NCBI RefSeq assembly: GCF_000620105.1
Contig: NZ_JHVK01000005.1
Coordinates: forward strand, 1 to 64,000
Source of the DNA: Microvirgula aerodenitrificans DSM 15089
Lineage (GTDB): Bacteria > Pseudomonadota > Gammaproteobacteria > Burkholderiales > Aquaspirillaceae
Length of the DNA: 64,000 bases
Direction of reading: 5' to 3'
Numbering within the stretch: the stretch's first letter is position 1; the number at the start of each line of letters is the position of its first letter. The translations under genes were made by a program, and so were the position numbers. Shown here piece after piece: positions 25,952 to 33,544 of the stretch. A model generated the notes under the pieces. It saw only the letters and a list, made by a program, of their open reading frames with translations, made no database searches and was not told where the DNA came from.

Positions 25952-26015
25952 TCGCTTCTCTATACCCCCCGTCTGCGCGACACTATCGGGGATTCTGTAT
26001 GGAGAATGAACACAA

Positions 26016-26768
26016 TTGGCTATCCAGATTAAAACCCGGCAGGAAATCGAATCCCTGCGCATTGCCGCCCAGCTCGCCTCCGACGTGCTGGACATGATCG
26101 GCGAGCATGTCCGCCCCGGCATCAGCACCAACGAGCTCGATCGCCTGTGCAACGACTATATCGTCAACACGCAAAAGTGCATTGCCGCCAATGTCGGCTA
26201 TCACGGCTATCCGAAGACCGTGTGCATTTCGCTGAATGAAGTCGTCTGCCACGGCATCCCGGACGCGCAGACGATCCTCAAGGACGGCGACATCCTCAAT
26301 ATCGACGTGGCGCTGATCAAGGACGGCTGGCATGGCGACACCAGTCGCATGTACAGCGTCGGCACGATCGACCCGCAGGCCCGCAAACTGATCGACGTGA
26401 CCCACGAGGCGATGATGCTCGGCATCGAAGCGGTCCGCCCCGGCGCCACGCTCGGCGATATCGGTCACGCCATCCAGCGCCACGCCGAAGCCGCCGGTTT
26501 TTCGGTGGTGCGTGAATATTGCGGACACGGCATTGGCCGCGTCTACCATGAAGATCCTCAGGTCCTGCACTACGGCCGGCCCGGCATGGGCACCCGGCTG
26601 AAGCCCGGCATGACCTTCACCATCGAACCGATGATCAACATGGGCAAGCCCGGTACCGAAGTCCTGCCCGACCGCTGGACCGTGCTGACCCGTGACCGTT
26701 CGCTGTCCGCGCAGTGGGAACACATGGTCGCCGTGACCGAAGACGGCGTCGACCTGCTGACCCGCTGA
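26016..26768 (+). CDS. map: Type I methionine aminopeptidase
   Basis: 250 aa, which removes the initiator methionine from nascent proteins. The five metal ligands of the pita-bread fold are seen in NIDVALIKDGWHGDTSRMY (two Asp), CGHGIG (His), FTIEPMI (Glu) and the late Glu in QWEHMVAV. TTG at 26016 is the best start, with GGAGA 11 nt upstream; the nearby ATG at 26006 is in another frame and ends after eight codons. It is separate from rpsB/tsf, so this may be a second map copy. A universal stress gene follows by 35 nt. Confidence 0.92.
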   Translation: MAIQIKTRQEIESLRIAAQLASDVLDMIGEHVRPGISTNELDRLCNDYIVNTQKCIAANVGYHGYPKTVCISLNEVVCHGIPDAQTILKDGDILNIDVALIKDGWHGDTSRMYSVGTIDPQARKLIDVTHEAMMLGIEAVRPGATLGDIGHAIQRHAEAAGFSVVREYCGHGIGRVYHEDPQVLHYGRPGMGTRLKPGMTFTIEPMINMGKPGTEVLPDRWTVLTRDRSLSAQWEHMVAVTEDGVDLLTR

Positions 26769-26803
26769 GCCTTTTACCCGTTTCGTCTTACCAAGGAGAA
26801 CGC

Positions 26804-27244
26804 ATGTACAAGCACATCCTCGTCCCCGTCGACGGCAGCCCCGCTTCGTCCCATGGCCTGCATGAAGCCATCGCGCTCGCCGCGCGCCTCGGCGCCACGC
26901 TGAAGCTGTTCCACATCATCGACCCGATGATTGCCTATGCCGCCATGAGCGGTGGCGCCGGTGCCGATCTGACCAGCGAACTGCGTGAAGCCGGCCAGCA
27001 GATCATCGCCGACGCGCACAAGCTCGCCGCCGATCATGGCGTCACGGTCGAAACCGCGATCACCGAAACCGCCGCCCACAGCGTGGCCGACCTGATCGTC
27101 GAGCAGGCCAAAGCCTGGCCGGCCGACATGATCGTCATGGGCACCCACGGCCGCCGCGGCCTGACCCGGCTGCTGATGGGCAGCGACGCCGAAATGGTGC
27201 TGCGCAACAGCCCGGTGCCGGTGCTGATGGTCAAGAGCGAGTAA
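26804..27244 (+). CDS. Universal stress protein, UspA family
   Basis: 146 aa single Usp domain. The ATP-binding signature G-x2-G-x9-G-S is intact in GTHGRRGLTRLLMGSDAEMV, so it belongs to the nucleotide-binding (UspFG-like) group. VPVDGSP begins strand 1. AAGGAG precedes the ATG. Downstream of map and ended by a strong bidirectional terminator. Confidence 0.93.
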   Translation: MYKHILVPVDGSPASSHGLHEAIALAARLGATLKLFHIIDPMIAYAAMSGGAGADLTSELREAGQQIIADAHKLAADHGVTVETAITETAAHSVADLIVEQAKAWPADMIVMGTHGRRGLTRLLMGSDAEMVLRNSPVPVLMVKSE

Positions 27245-27259
27245 TAGCGCCCGCAAACG

Positions 27260-27300
27260 AAAGGCCCGCTCCGTCGTTTTCACGACGGAGCGGGCCTTTT
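27260..27300. terminator. Strong bidirectional terminator between usp and aspA
   Basis: Perfect 17-bp stem: the arm at 27260-27276 pairs with 27283-27299, loop 27277-27282. A run of T follows on the plus strand and the AAA at the start gives a T run on the minus strand, so it can serve both the usp and aspA transcripts. Confidence 0.93.
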
Positions 27301-27322
27301 GCATGATGGTCGGCATGGGCAA

Positions 27323-27363
27323 CCTCCGTACACCAGACGGTTGAACTCAGTCTGGTACGGAGG
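27323..27363 (-). terminator. Bulged hairpin after aspA
   Basis: cctccgta and ccagac (27323-27338, with a 2-nt bulge) pair with gtctgg and tacggagg (27350-27363). It lies 21 nt past the aspA stop on the minus strand. Without a T run it is probably an mRNA-end stabilising hairpin ahead of the terminator at 27260-27300. Confidence 0.5.
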
Positions 27364-27384
27364 CTGCACAGCAATACGCTGCCC

Positions 27385-28788
27385 TTACAGCGTCACCAGC
27401 CGCGGGCGGGTCAGCGATTCCGGGTTCAGCACGGCATCGAGCTGATCGCGGGTCATCAGGCCCCGCGCCAGCACGATGTCGGCCACGCCACCGCCATGGG
27501 CATGAGCTTCTGCAGCCACTTCGGTGGCGGCCGCATAGCCGATAAACGGGTTCAGTGCCGTGACCAGCCCGATCGAGTTCTCGACCTGGGCGCGCAGGAA
27601 TTCGCGGTTGGCGGTAATGCCCTTCACGCAATGCTCGGTCAGCGTGCCGCAGGCGTTGGCGAGGTGGCTGACGCTGCGGAACAGGCTGTAGGCAATGACC
27701 GGCTCGAACGCGTTCAGCTGCAGCTGGCCCGCTTCAGCGGCCATGGTCACGGTCATGTCGTTGCCGATGACTTCATAGGCGACCTGGGTCACCACTTCCG
27801 GAATGACCGGATTGACCTTGCCCGGCATGATCGACGAGCCGGCCTGACGGGCCGGCAGGTTGATTTCGCCAAAGCCGGCGCGCGGGCCGCTGGACAGCAG
27901 GCGCAGGTCGTTGCAGGTCTTGGACAGCTTGACCGCCACGCGCTTGAGCACGCCGGACAGTTGCACGAAGGCGCCGCAGTCCTGGGTGGCTTCGATCAGG
28001 TTCGGGGCGGTAATCAGTTGCTGGCCGAACAGCGCCGACAGGTGCTCGCGCACCCGGGACGGGTAGTCCGGGTGGGCATTGATGCCGGTGCCGATCGCGG
28101 TCGCGCCGAGGTTGATTTCCAGCATCAGCTGGCTGGCTTCACCCAGACGCAGTTCGTCTTCGCCGAGCATGACCGCATAGGTCATGAATTCCTGGCCCAG
28201 CGTCATCGGCACGGCGTCCTGCAGCTGGGTACGCCCCATCTTCAGCACGTCCTTGAACTCGTCCGCCTTGGCGGCAAAGGCGTCGCGCAGGGTGGCCATG
28301 GCGCCGACCAGCCGTTGCACGCCGGTCCAGGTCGCCAGCCGCAGCGCGGTCGGGTAGACGTCGTTGGTCGACTGACCGAGGTTCACGTGTTCGTTCGGGT
28401 GCAGGTACTGGTATTCGCCCTTGGCATGGCCCAGCCGTTCCAGCGCCAGGTTGGCGATGACTTCGTTGGCATTCATGTTGGTCGAGGTGCCGGCACCGCC
28501 CTGGATCACGTCGACGACGAACTGCTCGTGCCAGCGACCGGCACGGATGTCCTCGCAGGCGCCGACGATGGCGTCAGTGCGGCGCTGGTCGAGCAGGCCC
28601 AGATCATGGTTGGCCAGCGCGGCGGCCTGCTTGATGAGTGCCAGCGCATTGATCAGTTCCGCATAACTGGAAATGGTCTGCCCGGTGATCGGGAAATTCT
28701 CGATCGCCCGCAGCGTATGCACACCCCAGTACGCATCGGCGGGAACGTCACGGTTGCCAATCAGGTCATGCTCAATCCGGGTACTCAT
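27385..28788 (-). CDS. aspA: Aspartate ammonia-lyase
   Basis: 467 aa fumarase/aspartase superfamily enzyme converting L-aspartate to fumarate and ammonia. The N-terminus RIEHDLIGNRDVPADAYWGV, the QGGAGTSTNMNANEVIAN block and the mobile catalytic loop GSSIMPGKVNP (about residue 317, active Ser) favour aspartase over class II fumarase. ATG 28788 is used because the frame upstream does not match the family. A HypT-like LysR gene lies upstream on the same strand. Aspartate is also the backbone of cyanophycin, whose synthetases are encoded 30 kb away. Confidence 0.9.
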   Translation of the reverse strand: MSTRIEHDLIGNRDVPADAYWGVHTLRAIENFPITGQTISSYAELINALALIKQAAALANHDLGLLDQRRTDAIVGACEDIRAGRWHEQFVVDVIQGGAGTSTNMNANEVIANLALERLGHAKGEYQYLHPNEHVNLGQSTNDVYPTALRLATWTGVQRLVGAMATLRDAFAAKADEFKDVLKMGRTQLQDAVPMTLGQEFMTYAVMLGEDELRLGEASQLMLEINLGATAIGTGINAHPDYPSRVREHLSALFGQQLITAPNLIEATQDCGAFVQLSGVLKRVAVKLSKTCNDLRLLSSGPRAGFGEINLPARQAGSSIMPGKVNPVIPEVVTQVAYEVIGNDMTVTMAAEAGQLQLNAFEPVIAYSLFRSVSHLANACGTLTEHCVKGITANREFLRAQVENSIGLVTALNPFIGYAAATEVAAEAHAHGGGVADIVLARGLMTRDQLDAVLNPESLTRPRLVTL

Positions 28789-28941
28789 CGGGTGCCTTTC
28801 GGGGCGGAGAAATGCGAAGGAGCGCACTCTAGGCGCGACCGGCAAATCCTGACCAATTCCGAATGCCGATCGGGTCATGATTTTTTTGCATAACCTGCAC
28901 AAAAGCGGATTTTGATGACGCCTGGGCACAGGGGCATGCCG

Positions 28942-29853
28942 TCAGATCGGTGCGTACTGATCCTGCAGGAACAACCAGAATGTCTCGACGGCCGGCCGGG
29001 CCGGTTTCAGCCGCCGGTAGACGCGGATCTCCATATCGACCGCCCACTCGTCGCCGGCGGCCGGCGCCAGCTGGCCATGGCGGACTTCGCGCGTGACCGC
29101 GCTCTGCGGCAGAAAGGCGATGCCATGCCCTTCCAGCGCCATGTTCTTCAGCCCTTCGGCCATATCGGTTTCATAGCGCAGCGTCAGGTGGCACGGCTCG
29201 GGCGCATTGTCGAGAATCAGCTCGGTCATCAGCCGGAAATACGCATTCGCCGCATAGCCGAGCAGTGGCGCCGGCGCCTCGCGGGTGCCCGGCAGGCGAA
29301 AGCGGGGCTCGCGGTCCCGGCCGCAGCGCGCATACGGGCGCAGACTCTCAACGCCCAGTCGCAGCCCGGCGTAATGCGTCGGCGGCAGCTCGACCGGTTT
29401 TTTCGGATGGTGATAGCACAGCAGCAGGTCAGCGCCGCCTTCGACCAGCGACAGCAGCGCGTCGTGGACGTTGCTGGCCTGCAGCCGGCAGGCCAGCTGG
29501 CCGAAGCGCGCTTCCATCTGCGTCAGCCATTTCGGGAAGAACGAAAACGACAGCGTATGCGGCACCGAGAACGACAGCGTGTCTTCCGGCAGCGGCTTCA
29601 TGCCCTGCAGCAGCGCGCGCGTCGCCAGCACCTGGTTCAGCATGTCGGCTGCGCGTTCGCGAAACACCACGCCGGCCGGGGTCAGCGTGGTCGGATAGGA
29701 GGTCCGGTCGATCAGTTCGGTACCGACCCAGTTCTCCAGTGCCTGGATCCGGCGCGAAAAGGCCGGCTGGGTCAGGTGGCGCGCCTGCGCCGAGTGGGTA
29801 AAGCTGCCGGTTTCGGCCAGCACCAGAAAATCTTCCAGCCAACGGGTTTCCAT
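28942..29853 (-). CDS. LysR-family regulator, HypT (YjiE)-like
   Basis: 303 aa. The start METRWLEDFLVLAETGSF and QPAFSRRIQALENWVG-type HTH resemble E. coli HypT, the hypochlorite-responsive LysR regulator, and the C-terminal half ends RLKPARPAVETFWLFL like it. Two ATGs (29856, 29853) follow GGAG; the second has the better spacing. Situated upstream of aspA on the same strand with a 153-nt gap, so it may regulate aspA. Response to hypochlorite is an extrapolation. Confidence 0.85.
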   Translation of the reverse strand: METRWLEDFLVLAETGSFTHSAQARHLTQPAFSRRIQALENWVGTELIDRTSYPTTLTPAGVVFRERAADMLNQVLATRALLQGMKPLPEDTLSFSVPHTLSFSFFPKWLTQMEARFGQLACRLQASNVHDALLSLVEGGADLLLCYHHPKKPVELPPTHYAGLRLGVESLRPYARCGRDREPRFRLPGTREAPAPLLGYAANAYFRLMTELILDNAPEPCHLTLRYETDMAEGLKNMALEGHGIAFLPQSAVTREVRHGQLAPAAGDEWAVDMEIRVYRRLKPARPAVETFWLFLQDQYAPI

Positions 29854-29987
29854 CATCGCTCCAGACTCGCCGGACGGGCGGGCAGGCGCCGTCAGCACAG
29901 ACTGCCATTGTACCGCCGCGCATGGGGCTCGCGGCACGGCGCACTTGTCGCGATAATGCGCATTCCCGACAGAAATGCGACCCCGAG

Positions 29988-30347
29988 ATGAAGCATCGTT
30001 CCGCCCAGGGGGGCCTGGTCTACTCGACCGAACACGGCAGCATGTGCCCTGCCTGCCGCCAGCCGCTCGACCACTGCCAGTGCCGGGCCGCCCTGCCCGC
30101 CGCCGGCGACGGCATCGTGCGCGTCGCGCACGAAAGCAAGGGCCGGCGCGGCAAGGATGTCACCACGGTGCGCGGCGTGCCGGTCGATGCCGTGGCGCTG
30201 GCCGCACTCGGCAAGCAGTTGCGGACCCGCTGCGGCAGCGGCGGCACGGTCAAGGATGGCGTCATCGAGATCCAGGGCGACCATCGCGATACGGTGATCG
30301 CCTGGCTGGGCGCGCAGGGCCATACCGTCAAGCGCTCGGGGGGCTGA
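29988..30347 (+). CDS. SUI1/eIF1-family protein (YciH-like)
   Basis: 119 aa. The N-terminal CPACRQPLDHCQC is a zinc-ribbon-like motif. The C-terminal SUI1 domain (about 40-115) has GRRGKDVTTVRGVP and CGSGGTVKDGVIEIQGDHRD, the conserved eIF1 core. YciH in E. coli affects start-codon fidelity and represses translation under stress. Divergent from the hypT-like gene. The ribosome binding site is weak. Confidence 0.9.
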   Translation: MKHRSAQGGLVYSTEHGSMCPACRQPLDHCQCRAALPAAGDGIVRVAHESKGRRGKDVTTVRGVPVDAVALAALGKQLRTRCGSGGTVKDGVIEIQGDHRDTVIAWLGAQGHTVKRSGG

Positions 30348-30445
30348 ACCGGCACAGGTTCAGTCGCCATGCGCTGTTGCAGCGGCGCGGTCCACCGGTT
30401 GCTCCGCCAGCTTCAACCCCATGGTCGGGCTGCGTCATCAGGGCA

Positions 30446-31288
30446 TCACGGGTTTCCGATTGCGTCAGCCTCCCGTCTTCCAGCACCGGGATGCGGCCGG
30501 CGCACCACGCCATGCACCAGGACGGTCGGGCGACCGCCGATGCCGGTCACTTCGCCATCGACCCGGTAGACGCGGGCCAGCAGTTCGCGGTCGATGACCG
30601 CACCGGGCTTGCCGTCGGCCACCAGCCGGCCGTCATGCAGCACCAGCACCCGATCGGCAAAGCGCAGCGCCAGATTGATATCGTGCACGACCAGCAGGGT
30701 GATCAGCCCGCGGGCGCGGGTTTCGCGACGGATCACGTCAACGGCCCGGTACTGGTGGTGGAGGTCCAGCGCACTGGTCGGTTCATCCAGCAGCAGCACG
30801 GCGGGATCGCGTACCAGCGCCTGAGCCAGCCCGACCCGCTGCCGCTGGCCGCCGGACAGCGCATCGATGCCGCGATCGGCCAGCGCCGTCAGGTCGAGCC
30901 GTGCCAGCACCGCATCCACGGCATGCAGGTCGGCAGCAGCGGCATGGCCCCGCCCCGGACGAGCGGCCATCGCCGCACTGAGCACGGCTTCGAACACGCC
31001 CAGCCGGGATCGACCGGGCAGGGTCTGCGGCAGATAGGCCATGCGCCGCGCGCGCTCCGCCTGCGGGCTGCGGGCCAGGTCTTCCCCGTCGAGCAGCACC
31101 CGGCCCGAAGCCGGTGCCAGTCCGGCCACGCCGCGCAGCAATGTGGACTTGCCGGCCGCATTCGGACCGATCAGTGCGGTCAGGCTGCCGGCAGTCAGTG
31201 CCGGCACCCGGATGTCGTCGAGCACCCGGCGCTGTCCGTAGCGCATGCCGAGGCCGTCAATATCGAGACGCTTCACGCCGGCGTTCAT
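30446..31288 (-). CDS. Iron-siderophore ABC transporter ATPase (FecE/FepC family)
   Basis: 280 aa ATPase. Walker A GPNAAGKST, Q-loop LPQTLPG, signature LSGGQRQRVGLAQAL, Walker B AVLLLDEPTSALD and H-loop VVHDINLA are all present. It overlaps the permease gene by 4 nt. Together with the permease and binding protein it would import a ferric siderophore or haem-type ligand across the inner membrane. Confidence 0.92.
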   Translation of the reverse strand: MNAGVKRLDIDGLGMRYGQRRVLDDIRVPALTAGSLTALIGPNAAGKSTLLRGVAGLAPASGRVLLDGEDLARSPQAERARRMAYLPQTLPGRSRLGVFEAVLSAAMAARPGRGHAAAADLHAVDAVLARLDLTALADRGIDALSGGQRQRVGLAQALVRDPAVLLLDEPTSALDLHHQYRAVDVIRRETRARGLITLLVVHDINLALRFADRVLVLHDGRLVADGKPGAVIDRELLARVYRVDGEVTGIGGRPTVLVHGVVRRPHPGAGRREADAIGNP

Positions 31289-32349
31289 GACTGTTCTCCC
31301 CGTGTCCGCGCCACAATCAGCATGAACAGCGGAATGCCGACCAGTGCCGTCACGATGCCGACCGGAATCAGCACGCCGGGGATCAGCGTCTTGCCGGCCA
31401 CCGAGGCCAGCGACAGGATCAGCGCGCCGGCCAGCACGCTGCCCGGCAGCAGCAGCCGGTGGTCATCGCCGACCAGTTGCCGGGCGATATGCGGCGCAAT
31501 CAGGCCGATAAAGCCGATGGTGCCGACAAAAGCCACCGACAGCGCCGTCAGCAGACTGATGCGCAGCAGTGAGAAGCGCCGCAGCCGCGCCACGTCGACG
31601 CCGAAACTGCGCGCGCGCGTCTCGCCCAGCGTCAGTGCCGTCAGCGCCCAGCTCTGGCGCATCGACCACGGCAGCAGAATCGCCAGTGCCAGTGCCAGCA
31701 GGCCCAGCGTGTTCCAGCTGGCGCGCGCCAGACTGCCGAGGGTCCAGAACACCAGCTGCTGCAGCGTGTCCTGGCTGGCGACAAACTGCAGCAGCGCCAC
31801 CAGCGCGTTGAAAGCAAAGACCAGCGCAATGCCGAACAGCACCAGGCTTTCGACGCCAAAGCCGCGCCAGCGGGCCAGCAGGTACAGCAGGACGACCGAT
31901 GCCAGTGCAAACACAAAGGCATTGGCCGGGACCAGCCAGGCCACCGGCACGCCGGGCAGGCCCACGCCGAGCACGATCGCCAGCGCGGCGCCAAATGCCG
32001 CCGCCGACGACACGCCGAGCGTGAACGGGCTGGCCAGCGGATTGTTCAGCACGGTCTGCATCTCGGCGCCGGCCAGTCCCAGCGCCGCGCCGACCAGTAC
32101 CGCCATCAGCGCCTGCGGCAGCCGTACGTCCCAGACGATGACCCGGTCGATGCGCGACGCGGTGTCAGGGTGCAGCAGCACGCGCAGCAGATCGGCGGAG
32201 CCAAGGCCGGACGGCCCGCTGACGATATCCAGGACCAGGCTGGCCAGCAGCGCCACGGCCAGCGCGCCGACCAGGGTCGCGCGTCGGGCGTGACGGCGGC
32301 GGTAGCCGGCACTGCCGCCGGGGGTCTGCGGGATTGTGGCGGCCGTCAT
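31285..32349 (-). CDS. FecCD-family siderophore ABC permease
   Basis: 354 aa with nine to ten hydrophobic segments. LRLPQ-type DVRLPQALMAVLVGAALGLAGAEMQ and NPLASPFTLGVSSAAAFGA are FecCD signatures, and TIGFIGLIAPHIARQLVG is the ATPase-coupling loop. ATG 32349 overlaps the stop of the binding-protein gene; the frame stays open upstream but adds non-family residues. Only one permease gene is present, so it should act as a homodimer as in BtuC. Confidence 0.92.
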   Translation of the reverse strand: MTAATIPQTPGGSAGYRRRHARRATLVGALAVALLASLVLDIVSGPSGLGSADLLRVLLHPDTASRIDRVIVWDVRLPQALMAVLVGAALGLAGAEMQTVLNNPLASPFTLGVSSAAAFGAALAIVLGVGLPGVPVAWLVPANAFVFALASVVLLYLLARWRGFGVESLVLFGIALVFAFNALVALLQFVASQDTLQQLVFWTLGSLARASWNTLGLLALALAILLPWSMRQSWALTALTLGETRARSFGVDVARLRRFSLLRISLLTALSVAFVGTIGFIGLIAPHIARQLVGDDHRLLLPGSVLAGALILSLASVAGKTLIPGVLIPVGIVTALVGIPLFMLIVARTRGEQS

Positions 32350-33482
32350 GGCGCCACCGGTCCGATGGTGAACACGCCGCTGGCCGGAATCGGCATGAAG
32401 CGCGCATACAGCTCGGCGCGGGTCCGCTCTGGGTCCAGGTCGGGGAAGCGGGACGGATGCAGCCACCGGGCCAGCGCCTGCAGCGCGATCAGGTGTTCGG
32501 GCGAGTCATAGAACACATGCCACAGGCCGAATGCCCGCCCGCTGCGCACGGCATCCAGCTCGCGGGTTTGCGGACGATTCGCCACCTGGCGCAGGCTGGC
32601 ACGGGCCTGGGCCGGCGTCGCCTGGTAGCCCAGCGTCACCCCGCCCTGCCCGGCCGCGAACACGCCGGTCGCCACGTAGACGTCCGGGCGGCTGGACAGC
32701 AGATATTCGACGCTCAGGGTGCCGATCGGTCCGGGAATGCGGCCGGCGCCGATATTGTCACCGCCGGCGGCGGCGATCAGGTCGCCGAGATTGCCCTTGC
32801 CCGGCGAGCCGCAGCAGTCGCGCAGTCCGGCCAGCATGTCGACAAAAACAGTCGGCCGCCGCCAGTCGGGCCGACGCGCGGCGGCATCGAGCACCCGGGT
32901 CACCCGGCCGACTTCGCGGGTATAGAAGTCGATAAAGGCGGTGGCCTGGGCATCGCGGCCGATCGCACGGCCCATCGCGCGCAGGCTGGGTACGGTGTTC
33001 TGCAGCGGGTGATTGCTGAAGTCGACGAACACCACGGGCACGCCGGCAGCCTGCAACTGCCGCACGGCCTCGCTGCCCGGCGTCGGCCCGTGGCCGCCGG
33101 ACAGGGTCATGAAGGCAATGTCGGGTCGTACCGACAGCGCCTTCTCGACGCTGAAGGTTTCCGGCGAGGTGCCGCCGACCAGCGGGATCGCATCCGCCTG
33201 CGGGAAGACGCGGCGAAACGCCGCGTAGCCCTGCACGTCAAGGCCGCGGAAATCGCCCTGCCAGCCGGCGACGCGGGCGAACGGCCGCTTGCCCTCCAGC
33301 AGCGCCAGCGTATAGATCAGTCGCCCTTCTCCGAGCAGGATGCGCTCGACCCGGTCGGGGACGACCACGGTGCGCCCGGCAGCATCAACGACGGTGGCGG
33401 CGATGGCGGTCTGGCCAAACGCCAGCCAGGCCAGCAGCAGGCCGGACCACAGCGGGGGAAACAGGAAACGGAACACGGACAT
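32346..33482 (-). CDS. Periplasmic siderophore-binding protein (TroA-like/FepB family)
   Basis: 378 aa with signal peptide (FPPLWSGLLLAWLAFGQTAIA) cut after AIA. DAAGRTVVVPDRVERI and the class III bilobal fold with long helix are typical of siderophore or cobalamin binders. A CCGSPG motif is unusual. First gene after the receptor, overlapping the permease by 4 nt. The ATG at 33482 is chosen because a signal peptide begins there; the frame is open further upstream into the receptor gene. Confidence 0.88.
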   Translation of the reverse strand: MSVFRFLFPPLWSGLLLAWLAFGQTAIAATVVDAAGRTVVVPDRVERILLGEGRLIYTLALLEGKRPFARVAGWQGDFRGLDVQGYAAFRRVFPQADAIPLVGGTSPETFSVEKALSVRPDIAFMTLSGGHGPTPGSEAVRQLQAAGVPVVFVDFSNHPLQNTVPSLRAMGRAIGRDAQATAFIDFYTREVGRVTRVLDAAARRPDWRRPTVFVDMLAGLRDCCGSPGKGNLGDLIAAAGGDNIGAGRIPGPIGTLSVEYLLSSRPDVYVATGVFAAGQGGVTLGYQATPAQARASLRQVANRPQTRELDAVRSGRAFGLWHVFYDSPEHLIALQALARWLHPSRFPDLDPERTRAELYARFMPIPASGVFTIGPVAP

Positions 33483-33544
33483 GGGGCTCTCACGGGGAAA
33501 AAGGACAGGCCGCGGGCAAGCCCGCGGCGAAACGGAACCGGGCG

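Noticed and set aside
25600-25960. Complete IS3 element around OrfA
   Set aside because: No OrfB, no terminal inverted repeats and no target duplication could be seen.
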